A stretch of 64,000 nucleotides of DNA from the NCBI RefSeq assembly GCF_000244975.1, contig NZ_CM001440.1, positions 4,758,325 to 4,822,324 on the forward strand, in the 5' to 3' direction. The notes beneath the pieces are model-generated. The model did no database searches. It was given only the letters and a program-made list of their open reading frames with translations, and had not been told where the DNA came from. Each line of letters begins with the position of its first letter. The stretch's first letter is position 1. A program made the translations under genes and the position numbers. The stretch is from Saccharomonospora cyanea NA-134. Lineage in GTDB: Bacteria > Actinomycetota > Actinomycetes > Mycobacteriales > Pseudonocardiaceae. This document shows, in pieces, positions 36,835-43,972 of this stretch.

Positions 36835-38192
36835 CCACGACCGCTGAAACCGGTCCCACGGGACTGTCGGACACCACCCTGGCCGCCCGCGCGGCAGCCG
36901 TGCTGCGCGACAACGACACCGGCGCCCTCGTCACCGCCTCCCCCAAGCTGTACCCGCACATGTGGAGCTGGGACGCCGCGTTCATCGCCATCGGCCTGGC
37001 CTACCTCGACGTCGGCAGAGCCCTGACCGAACTCGACACGCTGCTGTCGGCGCAGTGGTCCGACGGAATGCTGCCCCACATCGTCTTCACCGACGCGGAC
37101 GGCTACTTCCCCGGTCCGGACCGCTGGGGTACCGATGCCGCACCGCAGCGTCCGTCACGGGTGCGCACCTCGGGGATCTGTCAGCCGCCGGTGCACGCGA
37201 TCGCGCTCCGCAGGATCGTCTCCATCGCCCGTCGGACGTCGAGGGCCGAAGCCGAACTCGCCGAGAGCTTCACCGCGCGTGCCTGGTCGGCGCTGTACCG
37301 GTGGCACGGCTGGATCGCGCGGCACCGGGTCGCGGAACCGTGCGGGCTGGTCACCATCGTGCACGGCTGGGAGTCCGGAATGGACAACTCACCGCGTTGG
37401 GACGCCCCCTACGCGCGGGTCCGTCCGGGGCCGGACCTTCCCCCGTACGTGCGCCTGGACACCCTGGGCGTGGACGACCCAGGGGAACGTCCCGGCGACG
37501 ACGAGTACGACCGCTATCTCTGGCTCATCGAACAGCTGCGCCGTGTTCGCTACGAGCCCACGCGGGTGCTCGCGGCCTCGGACTTCCGTGTGGGGGACGT
37601 GTTCAGCACCGCGTTGTTCGCGATCGCGTGCGACGATCTCGCCGGACTCGCCGAGGAGCTCGCACTGCCGGTGTCCGCCGAGGTGGCCGAACTGCGCTCC
37701 TGGGCGCAGCGCTCCCGGCAGGCCGTGGCCGACGCCGCCGACCCGGTCACCGGACTGGCCTTCGACCGTGATCTGCGCTCCGGTGAGGTTCTCCGAACCA
37801 CCACCGTGGCCGCCTTCGCGCCGCTGCTGTGCTCGGCGTTGCCGGAGTCGCTGGAGGCACGGTTGCTCGCCGACCTCGTCGGGCCGGGCTGGGCCGGACA
37901 TCCGGGTCTCGTCGCCGCCGTGCCGCCCTCGGTGTCACCCGACGAAGCCGGATTCGACCCCCGCCGGTACTGGCGTGGCCCACAGTGGCCGGTGGTGGTG
38001 TGGTTGTTCAGCTTCGCGCTCCAGCGCAACGGCCACACCTCGCTCGCACGACGCTGGCGGGCCGAGGGGCTGCGGCTGGTGTCCGACGGGGCGTTCGGGG
38101 AGTACTACGAGCCCTTCACCGGTGAACCGCTGGGCAGCACACAGCAGTCGTGGACGGCTGCCGTGACACTGGACTGGCTCTGCGGTTGGTGA
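36831..38192 (+). CDS. GH63-type glycoside hydrolase, probable glucosylglycerate hydrolase
   Basis: A 453-aa (alpha/alpha)6-barrel hydrolase. YPHMWSWDAAFIAIGLA (D48), HGWESGMDNSPRWDAPY (D185) and FGEYYEPFTGEPLGSTQQSW (E424) are the conserved active-site blocks of the mannosylglycerate/glucosylglycerate hydrolases in family GH63. Members are known from Thermus and from Mycolicibacterium hassiacum, where the enzyme releases glycerate from glucosylglycerate. There is no signal peptide, so it acts on imported solute. Last gene of the ABC operon, with a 4-nt overlap. The specific substrate is inferred. Confidence 0.75.
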   Translation: MTTTAETGPTGLSDTTLAARAAAVLRDNDTGALVTASPKLYPHMWSWDAAFIAIGLAYLDVGRALTELDTLLSAQWSDGMLPHIVFTDADGYFPGPDRWGTDAAPQRPSRVRTSGICQPPVHAIALRRIVSIARRTSRAEAELAESFTARAWSALYRWHGWIARHRVAEPCGLVTIVHGWESGMDNSPRWDAPYARVRPGPDLPPYVRLDTLGVDDPGERPGDDEYDRYLWLIEQLRRVRYEPTRVLAASDFRVGDVFSTALFAIACDDLAGLAEELALPVSAEVAELRSWAQRSRQAVADAADPVTGLAFDRDLRSGEVLRTTTVAAFAPLLCSALPESLEARLLADLVGPGWAGHPGLVAAVPPSVSPDEAGFDPRRYWRGPQWPVVVWLFSFALQRNGHTSLARRWRAEGLRLVSDGAFGEYYEPFTGEPLGSTQQSWTAAVTLDWLCGW

Positions 38193-38207
38193 CCGGAGGC
38201 GTCCGGG

Positions 38208-38831
38208 TCACTCGCCCGCCGGATCGCAGGCCCGCCACAGCCGCGTCCCGAAGGGGGAGAGCCTCACCGTGTGCCGCACGAACGTCGGTCTCCTCGCCGT
38301 CCGCGCAGCCTCGACGACGACCTCGTCGGCCACGAGCACCTCGTACTGCGTGTCGAACGCGCTGTCCTCCGGCCCGAGGTCGGCAAGACCGAGTTCGACG
38401 AGCCTGGTGACGTAGACGGGAACGTGGTCGGCCAACGTGACACCCGCTGACCTGCCCACGGTGGAGGCGTTGCGCAACACGATCCGGCCCGTGCCGCCGA
38501 GAAGCGTGCGCTCGGCGACGTCGAGGGCGGGAAACGGCGTGCCGTCGGCAAGGGCGGCGAGGAGCCGGGCCTCGTCGGGCACGAGCGAACGCAGGATCGT
38601 TTCATAGAGCCGGAAGGTGGCATCGTCGCGGCTGAGCTCGGCCGATTCGGCGAGCAGCCCGGCCATCCGCGTGCGCAACGGGTCCGGACCACCGGCGGTG
38701 GGCGGCTCGGGACGGGAACGCGGGTCCTGGCCGTCCTCGGCGCCGGGTAGCAGCCTCGCCAGCTCGTAACTCGTGCGAGTGGCGCGGGCGGCCATCCTGC
38801 CTATACCCCGTACCAGGTGTCGTGTCGCCAC
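38208..38831 (-). CDS. Abi-alpha (DUF4393) family protein
   Basis: A 207-aa protein. The region ~75-205 follows the Abi-alpha pattern: LVPDEARLLAALADGTPFPA, LDVAERTL, SAGVTLADHVPVYVTRLVEL, GLADLGPED, then FVRHTVRLSPFGTRLWRACD at the end. The family was first linked to abortive phage infection in lactococci, but many members sit outside defence islands. GTG 38831 has a TAGCAT -10 box 6 nt upstream, so the mRNA is probably leaderless. Convergent with the hydrolase gene, 15 nt apart. Confidence 0.7.
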   Translation of the reverse strand: MATRHLVRGIGRMAARATRTSYELARLLPGAEDGQDPRSRPEPPTAGGPDPLRTRMAGLLAESAELSRDDATFRLYETILRSLVPDEARLLAALADGTPFPALDVAERTLLGGTGRIVLRNASTVGRSAGVTLADHVPVYVTRLVELGLADLGPEDSAFDTQYEVLVADEVVVEAARTARRPTFVRHTVRLSPFGTRLWRACDPAGE

Positions 38832-38837
38832 GCCCTG

Positions 38838-38843
38838 ATGCTA
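38838..38843 (-). promoter_or_regulatory. -10 box of the Abi-alpha gene (leaderless)
   Basis: TAGCAT on the minus strand ends 6 nt before GTG 38831; no ribosome binding site lies between. Confidence 0.45.
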
Positions 38844-38853
38844 CTGCGGTATG

Positions 38854-39168
38854 TCACTCCTTCGAGTGGTCTCGATCGCCCGAGTCGAACCCCCAGCGTT
38901 CGAGTGCCGCGCGAATGAAGTCCGCACCGATCCGGTTCGCCGCCGCGACGTTGCCCTCCGGCCGCACGGGAACCTCACCGAGCGACTCCACCACGCGGTC
39001 CTGCTCGGCCGAAGGATGCTTCCAGTACTCCCCACAACCGGAGGGACACGGCAGTTCGACGGTGCGGAGGACACCGTGCTGCGGCTGCTCCCACGACAGG
39101 ACCCCCGCCCCCTCGCACAGGGGGCAGTCGTCACTTCGGAACCTGGCCGAGTCCTCCACAGTTCCCAC
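38854..39168 (-). CDS. Small Cys-rich zinc-knuckle protein
   Basis: A 104-aa protein with CPLCEGAG near residue 15 and CPSGCGEYW near residue 41, a likely zinc site. A conserved-looking helical C-terminus follows (NRIGADFIRAALERWGFDSG). It overlaps the end of the following-upstream mini-gene by 38 nt, so the two are probably co-translated. Function unknown. The GTG start is not strongly supported. Confidence 0.55.
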   Translation of the reverse strand: MGTVEDSARFRSDDCPLCEGAGVLSWEQPQHGVLRTVELPCPSGCGEYWKHPSAEQDRVVESLGEVPVRPEGNVAAANRIGADFIRAALERWGFDSGDRDHSKE

Positions 39169-39238
39169 AGGGGTCCTTCCGGTTGGGGGCGAGCCCGGAT
39201 CCGAGGCAGCGCGGGCAGTTCACCATGTCGAAGTTCAT
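39131..39238 (-). CDS. 35-aa DnaJ-type zinc-finger mini-protein
   Basis: ATG 39238 with a GAGGGGAC site opens a 35-codon frame: CPRCLGSG and CGNCGGLG, the CxxCxGxG repeats of the DnaJ central zinc domain, making one complete zinc centre. The frame is open further upstream but without a better start. Overlaps the 104-aa Cys-rich gene, which carries a similar half-motif. Possibly an accessory chaperone-like or RNA-binding peptide. Confidence 0.55.
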   Translation of the reverse strand: MNFDMVNCPRCLGSGLAPNRKDPCGNCGGLGQVPK

Positions 39239-39354
39239 CGTGCATCGTCCCCTCACGTTCACGGAAGCGAACACGACCATATTCGCGTGATCGGAGCACG
39301 TGTGCGGCCGGAATCGCACAATCCCCCGTTCGCCTCGGCGGGTTGGCCCGTTCG

Positions 39355-39966
39355 TCAGGCCGCCAACCACTCCTTTGCAGCAGCGATCCCGTCCACGGTG
39401 ATCTGGTGTCCCCCGCTGTGCCAGTGCTCGGTGACGTCACAGCCCCGTTCCCGCAACGCGGCCGCGAGCTCCTGAGCAGGTACGAGGGGGGCCATCGGGT
39501 CACGCCGCCCGTTCGCCATGAGCACCCGCGTGCCCGACAGGTCGTGGCGCGGTGGTTCCGGCACCGGCAGCATCGCCGCGAACAACACCGCTTCGGTGAG
39601 TACGTCGGGCCGCAGCAACACCGCGGCCGCCGCGATGTTCGCCCCGTTGGAGAAGCCCGCCACCACCAGCCGCCGGCCACCGAGCTCGTAGCGCTCACGC
39701 GCCTCGGTCACGAAATCGGCCAGCTGGCCCGCCCGTAACACGACGTCCTCGGTGTCGAAGACACCCTCCGCGTGCCTGCGAAACCACCGGGCCGCTCCGT
39801 GCTCGGACACCGGACCCGCGGGGGCGAGCATCGGCGAGGCCGGACACAGCTCCTTGCCCAGCGACAGGATGTCGGCGGGACTTCCGCCCGTTCCGTGCAG
39901 CAACAACAGCACGGGAGCCGAGGGACTGCCCTCGACGAACTCGTGGTCGAACGTCAACTCGCTCAT
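39355..39966 (-). CDS. Carboxylesterase/phospholipase family hydrolase (MhqD-like)
   Basis: A 203-aa alpha/beta hydrolase. Triad residues are S107 (VAGFSNGAN), D156 (NGRRDPMAP) and H187 (HSGGHQI), with the oxyanion loop LLLLHGTGGS. In Bacillus, MhqD is made with the ring-cleaving dioxygenase MhqO under MhqR in response to quinones. The same trio is found here: the start overlaps the dioxygenase stop (ATGA), and a MarR gene is divergent. Confidence 0.82.
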   Translation of the reverse strand: MSELTFDHEFVEGSPSAPVLLLLHGTGGSPADILSLGKELCPASPMLAPAGPVSEHGAARWFRRHAEGVFDTEDVVLRAGQLADFVTEARERYELGGRRLVVAGFSNGANIAAAAVLLRPDVLTEAVLFAAMLPVPEPPRHDLSGTRVLMANGRRDPMAPLVPAQELAAALRERGCDVTEHWHSGGHQITVDGIAAAKEWLAA

Positions 39967-40928
39967 GCGCTCACCGGATTGTTCTCACTGGGCAGGTCGA
40001 GCTTCGGCAGCGTGGCCTCGATCTGCTGCCGGTCGGGTTCCAGCCACGGCGGCAGCTTCAACGCCCTGCCCAGTTCGAGCAGCGGCTCGTCGACAGCGAA
40101 GCCCGGCTGGTCCGTGGCGATCTCCAGCAGGGTGCCGCCGGGCTCACGGAAGTAGATCGAGCGGAAGTACTGGCGGTCCATGATCGAGGTGACACCCACG
40201 CCACGCTCGATCAGTTCTTCCCGCCACGCGGACTGGGTGTCCTCGTCGGGGGCCCGCCAGGCCACGTGGTGCACGGTCCCCGCCGCCACCAGGCCTCGCG
40301 GGGCCTCCGGAGTCACGAGGACGTCCACGGTGGCTCCGGGACCGCCCTCACCCGCGACGAAGCGGAACCGGTTGCGCTCCTCGTTCGAGAAGCTCAGCCC
40401 GAGCCCCTCGGTGAGCATGCCCGCCGTCGCGTCCTCCCGGTTCACCGACAACGTGACCGAGTGCAGCCCCCGGATCGCGTGTTCGGCGGGGACCGCAGGG
40501 GTGTCCCACGGATCGCGAGGGTCGCCCTGCGGGTGAGCCACGAGCGCGAGCTGCAGACCGTCCGGGTCGCGAAACAACAGAGCGTCCTCGTCGTCCCGGT
40601 TGATCACCTGGCTCGTCGCCACGCCGGCGGCCTCCAGGTGCCGCTGCCACCAGCCGACGGAGTGTTCCGGCACCGAGAACGACACCGTGGTGGCCTGGCC
40701 GGTGCCGATACGCCCGCGCGGCGCGTCACGCCAGGGGAAGAACGTCAGGAGTGTGCCGGGCCTGCCGGACTCGTCACCGTAGTAGAGGTGGTAGGTGCCC
40801 GGGTCGTCGAAGTTCACGGTGGTCTTCACGAGCCGGAGCCCGAGCGTGCGCAGGTAGAAGTCGGCGTTGCGCTGGGGGTCGCCACCTATCGCGGTGACAT
40901 GGTGCAGTCCGCTGGTCCGAAACGGCAT
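39963..40928 (-). CDS. Ring-cleaving dioxygenase, VOC family (MhqO/MhqA-like)
   Basis: A 321-aa protein with paired glyoxalase/VOC modules. Metal ligands fall in GLHHVTAIGGDPQ, in TVHHVAWRAPDED and in YFREPGGTLLEIATDQPGFA. Also visible are FYLRTLGLRLVKTTVNFDDP and GTLLTFFPW, typical of the MhqO/MhqA group that opens hydroquinone rings. It is cotranscribed with the MhqD-like hydrolase and divergent from a MarR regulator, as expected for a quinone-detoxification unit. Confidence 0.85.
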   Translation of the reverse strand: MPFRTSGLHHVTAIGGDPQRNADFYLRTLGLRLVKTTVNFDDPGTYHLYYGDESGRPGTLLTFFPWRDAPRGRIGTGQATTVSFSVPEHSVGWWQRHLEAAGVATSQVINRDDEDALLFRDPDGLQLALVAHPQGDPRDPWDTPAVPAEHAIRGLHSVTLSVNREDATAGMLTEGLGLSFSNEERNRFRFVAGEGGPGATVDVLVTPEAPRGLVAAGTVHHVAWRAPDEDTQSAWREELIERGVGVTSIMDRQYFRSIYFREPGGTLLEIATDQPGFAVDEPLLELGRALKLPPWLEPDRQQIEATLPKLDLPSENNPVSA

Positions 40929-40981
40929 GGCTCCTCCTCACCCGGCGGGTACCTCCTACGCTGTCCCCATAAACTCTTGCT

Positions 40982-40995
40982 GGAAAGATATTTCC
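40982..40995. promoter_or_regulatory. Candidate MarR operator upstream of the quinone cluster
   Basis: GGAAA-GATA-TTTCC is a perfect 5-bp inverted repeat in the 96-nt gap between the divergent MarR and dioxygenase genes. Its sequence is AT-rich compared with its surroundings. Confidence 0.45.
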
Positions 40996-41011
40996 TCCGA
41001 AAGCAGTTGCG

Positions 41012-41017
41012 TATACT
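41012..41017 (+). promoter_or_regulatory. -10 box of the MhqR-like gene (leaderless)
   Basis: TATACT is a near-consensus -10 box ending 7 nt before ATG 41025, with no ribosome binding site. Confidence 0.5.
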
Positions 41018-41024
41018 CACCTTC

Positions 41025-41477
41025 ATGCCCCCCTCACCCGACGACGACGAACTGGTGAACTGGTGGGGTCTCGTGAGCGAGGGCTACCTCGCCACCCAGA
41101 GCCGACTCATGAACGAGGTCGCCGAGCGGTTCGGCCTCGCTCCCGCCTCCTTCGACGTGCTGCTCCGGTTGGCGCGCTCCCCCGAACATCGCCTGCCGAT
41201 GACACGGCTGGCCCGGGATGCGGCACTGTCCAGCGGGGGGTTCACCAAGGTCGCCGACCGGCTGTGCGCGACCGGCCTGATCCGCCGAGCGCCCAGCAGC
41301 GAAGACAGGCGGGTCACGTACGCCTGCCTGACCGAGCACGGCGCCGACGTGGCCCGGCAGGCCCGCACAGCTTGCGCCGAGGCGCTTCGCCGCCTGGTGC
41401 TCCACCCTCTGGGCCACGACGCGTCGAAGGCCCTCGCCGAGGCCATGCGCACGCTGCGGGACAACGCGAAAGAGTGA
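41025..41477 (+). CDS. MarR-family regulator (MhqR-like)
   Basis: A 150-aa regulator with segments FDVLLRLARSPEHRLPMTRL and GFTKVADRLCATGLIRRAP and the SSEDRRVTYACLT wing. Three Cys residues (in LCATGL, YACLT and TACAEA) could sense electrophiles, although MhqR itself is thought to bind quinones. It is divergent from the dioxygenase/esterase pair and probably represses both. Confidence 0.85.
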   Translation: MPPSPDDDELVNWWGLVSEGYLATQSRLMNEVAERFGLAPASFDVLLRLARSPEHRLPMTRLARDAALSSGGFTKVADRLCATGLIRRAPSSEDRRVTYACLTEHGADVARQARTACAEALRRLVLHPLGHDASKALAEAMRTLRDNAKE

Positions 41478-41663
41478 GCATCCGCGCGGACACAATTCGG
41501 CACTCGCGTCAATCACTCCTCGGAGTGAGCATCCTCGAAAAGGTGTCACCCTTATTCTCGGAATCCGTGAAAGACGCGCGATTTCTCGGAAAATCACACT
41601 GCCCGAACAGGCGAAGTGATGTGCAACACTGCCATTTTCCCGCTTACCGCTGGTGTCTGCCGG

Positions 41664-41697
41664 GTAGCAGGGAGTGAGGCATTTTCGCCTCGGCTAC
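41664..41697 (+). ncRNA. Structured leader, copy 1
   Basis: GTAGC (41664-41668) pairs with GCTAC (41693-41697), and inside it GAGGC (41676-41680) pairs with GCCTC (41687-41691). The same two-part stem recurs before the paralogue at 42526, with a G-U pair and altered loop and bulge sequences. This indicates that pairing rather than sequence is kept. It lies 30 nt before the start codon. I do not recognise a known riboswitch class. Confidence 0.5.
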
Positions 41698-41727
41698 ACG
41701 CCCTGTGTTTTCGAGAAAGGACAACCC

Positions 41728-42171
41728 ATGCGCAGTGTTCGTCGCGGTCTGGTGGCGACCGCCCTTGCTTTCCCGCTCGCGCTCGGCTTCGCCGGGGTCG
41801 CCGGAGCCGCGGAGGGTGAGAGCAGCGTGGACTCGGCCTCCTTCGAGGCAAGCTTCGCCGCCGCCGGCCCGGAGGGCGCCTTCGCCGGCGAGGTCTCGGC
41901 CGAGGCTCTGCACGCCGAGTTCGAGAAGAACGGCAAGGACGACGACAAGAAGCACGACGACAACGGCGACAAGCGCGACGGCGACACCCGCCACGACTAC
42001 GACAAGGGCAAGGACAAGGACAAGGACCGCGACAAGGACCGCGAGAAGGAGAACGGCGAGAGCGGTGAGCTCGACTTCGCCGAGTTCTCGGAAAGCGGTG
42101 CTTTCGCCGGCCCCGAGGGTGCCTTCGCGTTCGAGATCGAGTCGGCCGCGTTCCACGCCGAGAAGAACTGA
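41728..42171 (+). CDS. Exported repeat-linker-repeat protein, copy 1, unknown function
   Basis: A 147-aa protein with a clear Sec signal (RRGLVATALAFPLALGFAGV, cleavage likely after AGA). The mature part has an N-terminal unit (FEASFAAAGPEGAFAGEVSA, LHAEFEK), a ~60-residue linker almost purely of Lys, Asp, Arg and Glu (KGKDKDKDRDKDREKE), and a C-terminal unit repeating the first (FSESGAFAGPEGAFAFEIES, FHAEK). No known domain is seen. ATG 41728 has a GAGAAAGGA site. It is the first of two tandem paralogues, each with the same leader hairpin and terminator. Confidence 0.75.
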   Translation: MRSVRRGLVATALAFPLALGFAGVAGAAEGESSVDSASFEASFAAAGPEGAFAGEVSAEALHAEFEKNGKDDDKKHDDNGDKRDGDTRHDYDKGKDKDKDRDKDREKENGESGELDFAEFSESGAFAGPEGAFAFEIESAAFHAEKN

Positions 42172-42198
42172 ACCCGGTCCGAGCCTCCTCTGACAGAT

Positions 42199-42222
42199 GC
42201 CCCGGGAGCCCACTCCCGGGGC
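42199..42222 (+). terminator. Terminator of exported protein copy 1
   Basis: GCCCCGGGAG (42199-42208) and CTCCCGGGGC (42213-42222) make a 10-bp stem with a 4-nt loop, followed by GTCTTC. The paralogue has the same hairpin at 42949. Confidence 0.8.
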
Positions 42223-42340
42223 GTCTTCACGTGTGCGGCCGGCCAAGGACCTCACCCAACAGCGACGGCCGAACGCCGGGAGACCGGCAGCGCTCCCGTA
42301 ACCGCGGAACAACTGCGCTGGAAAACACCCATCCGATGCC

Positions 42341-42403
42341 GTGAGGTACCCAGGAAAGCGGAGTCGGATCGACGGCCGCGTTTCCTGTGACTCGTTACCT
42401 CAC
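42341..42403. repeat. Nested inverted repeat between the two exported-protein genes
   Basis: GTGAGGTA (42341-42348) matches TACCTCAC (42396-42403), and CAGGAAAGCGG (from 42351) matches CCGCGTTTCCTG (to 42387) with one base extra. The arms can form one long hairpin. It lies after the copy 1 terminator and before copy 2. It may be an operator, a small RNA or an insertion scar. The remaining sequence of the 42223-42459 gap shows nothing else. Confidence 0.45.
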
Positions 42404-42459
42404 AGCGGTGAAGTGAGCTGATCCAATGGCTCCGCGCCGCTTAGCGCCTTCGCGCCCGG

Positions 42460-42494
42460 GTAGCAAAGACGTCGAGGCATTCCGCCTCTGTTAC
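42460..42494 (+). ncRNA. Structured leader, copy 2
   Basis: GTAGC (42460-42464) pairs with GTTAC (42490-42494; one G-U pair) around GAGGC (42474-42478) with GCCTC (42484-42488). The flanks CCGCTTA upstream and ACACGCC downstream match copy 1. It lies 31 nt before ATG 42526. Confidence 0.5.
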
Positions 42495-42525
42495 ACGCCT
42501 TGTATCCCGGAGAAAGGAACATCTC

Positions 42526-42921
42526 ATGCGCAGTGTTCGTCGTGGATTGGTGGCGGCCGCCCTTGCTTTCCCGCTCGCGCTCGGCTTCGCCGGCGTGGCT
42601 GGGGCCGCGGAGAAGGGTGAAGGCAGCGTGGACTGGGCCTCCTACGAGGCGAGCTTCGCCGCCGCTGGTCCCGAGGGCGCCGCCGCTGGCGAGGTCGCGA
42701 GCGAGGCTCTGCACGCCGAGTTCGAGAAGAACGGCGACGACAAGGACCGCGACAAGGACAAGGACAAGGACAAGGAGAACGGCCACAACGGCGACAACGG
42801 CGACAACGGCGAGAAGGAAGTGAGCTACGCCGAGTTCGAGGCCAGCGGTGCCGCCGCCGGCTTCAAGGGCGCCATCGCCGGGGAGATCGAAGCGTCGGCT
42901 CTCCACGTCGAGAAGGGCTGA
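42526..42921 (+). CDS. Exported repeat-linker-repeat protein, copy 2
   Basis: A 131-aa paralogue of the preceding exported protein. The signal peptide is almost identical at DNA level, including the first 20 codons. The N-terminal unit reads YEASFAAAGPEGAAAGEVAS, the linker is shorter (KDRDKDKDKDKENGHNGDN), and the C-terminal unit reads FEASGAAAGFKGAIAGEIEA. The duplicated block includes leader, gene and terminator, so it arose as a whole transcription unit; the linkers and C-terminal units then diverged. Function unknown. Confidence 0.75.
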   Translation: MRSVRRGLVAAALAFPLALGFAGVAGAAEKGEGSVDWASYEASFAAAGPEGAAAGEVASEALHAEFEKNGDDKDRDKDKDKDKENGHNGDNGDNGEKEVSYAEFEASGAAAGFKGAIAGEIEASALHVEKG

Positions 42922-42948
42922 CCTAGGTCTGCCGCCCTCCTGACAGGT

Positions 42949-42972
42949 GCCCCGGGAGTCCGCTCCCGGGGC
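42949..42972 (+). terminator. Terminator of exported protein copy 2
   Basis: GCCCCGGGAG (42949-42958) and CTCCCGGGGC (42963-42972), loop TCCG. Same stem as the copy 1 terminator. The convergent membrane gene ends 5 nt further on. Confidence 0.8.
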
Positions 42973-42976
42973 ACCT

Positions 42977-43750
42977 TCACGTGTGCGACTGGTTGAGCAC
43001 GTCGTCGAAGAAACCGAGCAGCGCTGGCCAGACGCCGGGGATGAGCAGCACTCCGAGGACCGCGAAAACGGGGAAGAGGAACGCCGTTTCGACCTTGGTG
43101 CCGGTGCGGAACCGGAGCTGTTTCGGCGGGCGCAGTTCGTACCACGTCTCACCGGCGATCGGAATGGGGAACAGGAAAGGACACCCCGATTCGGTGAGCG
43201 CGTCGCCGAGACAGTGCGTGAAGCAGCCGAGCGCCACCGCGATGCCGAGCAGGCCGGCCACCGAGTCGAGTTGCGCCAGCGCGTCCGGGCTGTTCTCCAC
43301 CACCCACCACACGATGGCCCCGCAGGCCACAGGCAGCAGCCAGTCGCCGAGGGCGTCCTCGGCGAGTAGCAGCCCGAACACCACGACGCCGACGACGACC
43401 CACGGTCCCCCCGCCACGGTTCCCCACGCCGCGGCACCTCCGAGCAGCAACGCGAACAGCAACGTGTGCGAAAGGTGCCGGTGACTGCCCTTCTTCCGTT
43501 CGTCCCTCGGCCCCTTCGTCACCTTGTAGAGCGCTGCCGAGGCGTTGCGCAGCAGCCACGACAGGCTCTTGGTCACCGGCCCCAGAAGTTTCGACGCCCG
43601 TGCACCCGGATGATCCAGGTCGGGCAACAGCGCGTAGCCCGCGGTCGTCGCGGCGAACACGAGCGCCTGCGAAAGCGTGGTGATACCCACCACGGGCGCT
43701 GCCGCCAGGCCGGCGCACCAGCCGGTCAACGCATGGGTGCGACCCATCAT
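42977..43750 (-). CDS. YdjM-family membrane-bound metal-dependent hydrolase
   Basis: A 257-aa polytopic membrane protein of the LexA-regulated YdjM type. It starts MMGRTHALTGWCAG and has LPDLDHPGARASKLLGPVTK early, RKKGSHRHLSHTLLFALLLG, and CFTHCLGDALTESGCPFLFP, the conserved His/Asp metal-binding set. The rest is hydrophobic helices. The catalytic activity of the family is not established. ATG 43750 is chosen to match family N-termini; an upstream open frame lacks support. Confidence 0.82.
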   Translation of the reverse strand: MMGRTHALTGWCAGLAAAPVVGITTLSQALVFAATTAGYALLPDLDHPGARASKLLGPVTKSLSWLLRNASAALYKVTKGPRDERKKGSHRHLSHTLLFALLLGGAAAWGTVAGGPWVVVGVVVFGLLLAEDALGDWLLPVACGAIVWWVVENSPDALAQLDSVAGLLGIAVALGCFTHCLGDALTESGCPFLFPIPIAGETWYELRPPKQLRFRTGTKVETAFLFPVFAVLGVLLIPGVWPALLGFFDDVLNQSHT

Positions 43751-43972
43751 GGGAGTCGAGAACCTTCCAGCCGTCGTAGGGAACGTGGTCGAACATCGGT
43801 GCGAACAGTCTCCCCGATCGACCACGCGTAGTGATCAACACCCCCGCGACGGACGCGCTTCGTGCTCACCGACCCCTACGAAAGTCGGGAATTTCGCGCC
43901 GGACCGTCCTGATGTGAAACGTCTGTAAGTCCGCTGAGGATGATCGTTCCAAACTTCTGTGGAGGTCACCTA

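Noticed and set aside
41640-41700. c-di-AMP (ydaO-type) riboswitch before the exported-protein gene
   Set aside because: A CGCTTACCGC-like opening is present, but the leader is too short and lacks the conserved CCGAACCCG and GGGTGAA-type internal elements.
43940-43972. ATG at 43940 as start of the subtilase
   Set aside because: It would put a GGAGG ribosome binding site inside the coding region and a non-signal stretch before the signal peptide; GTG 43973 fits both.
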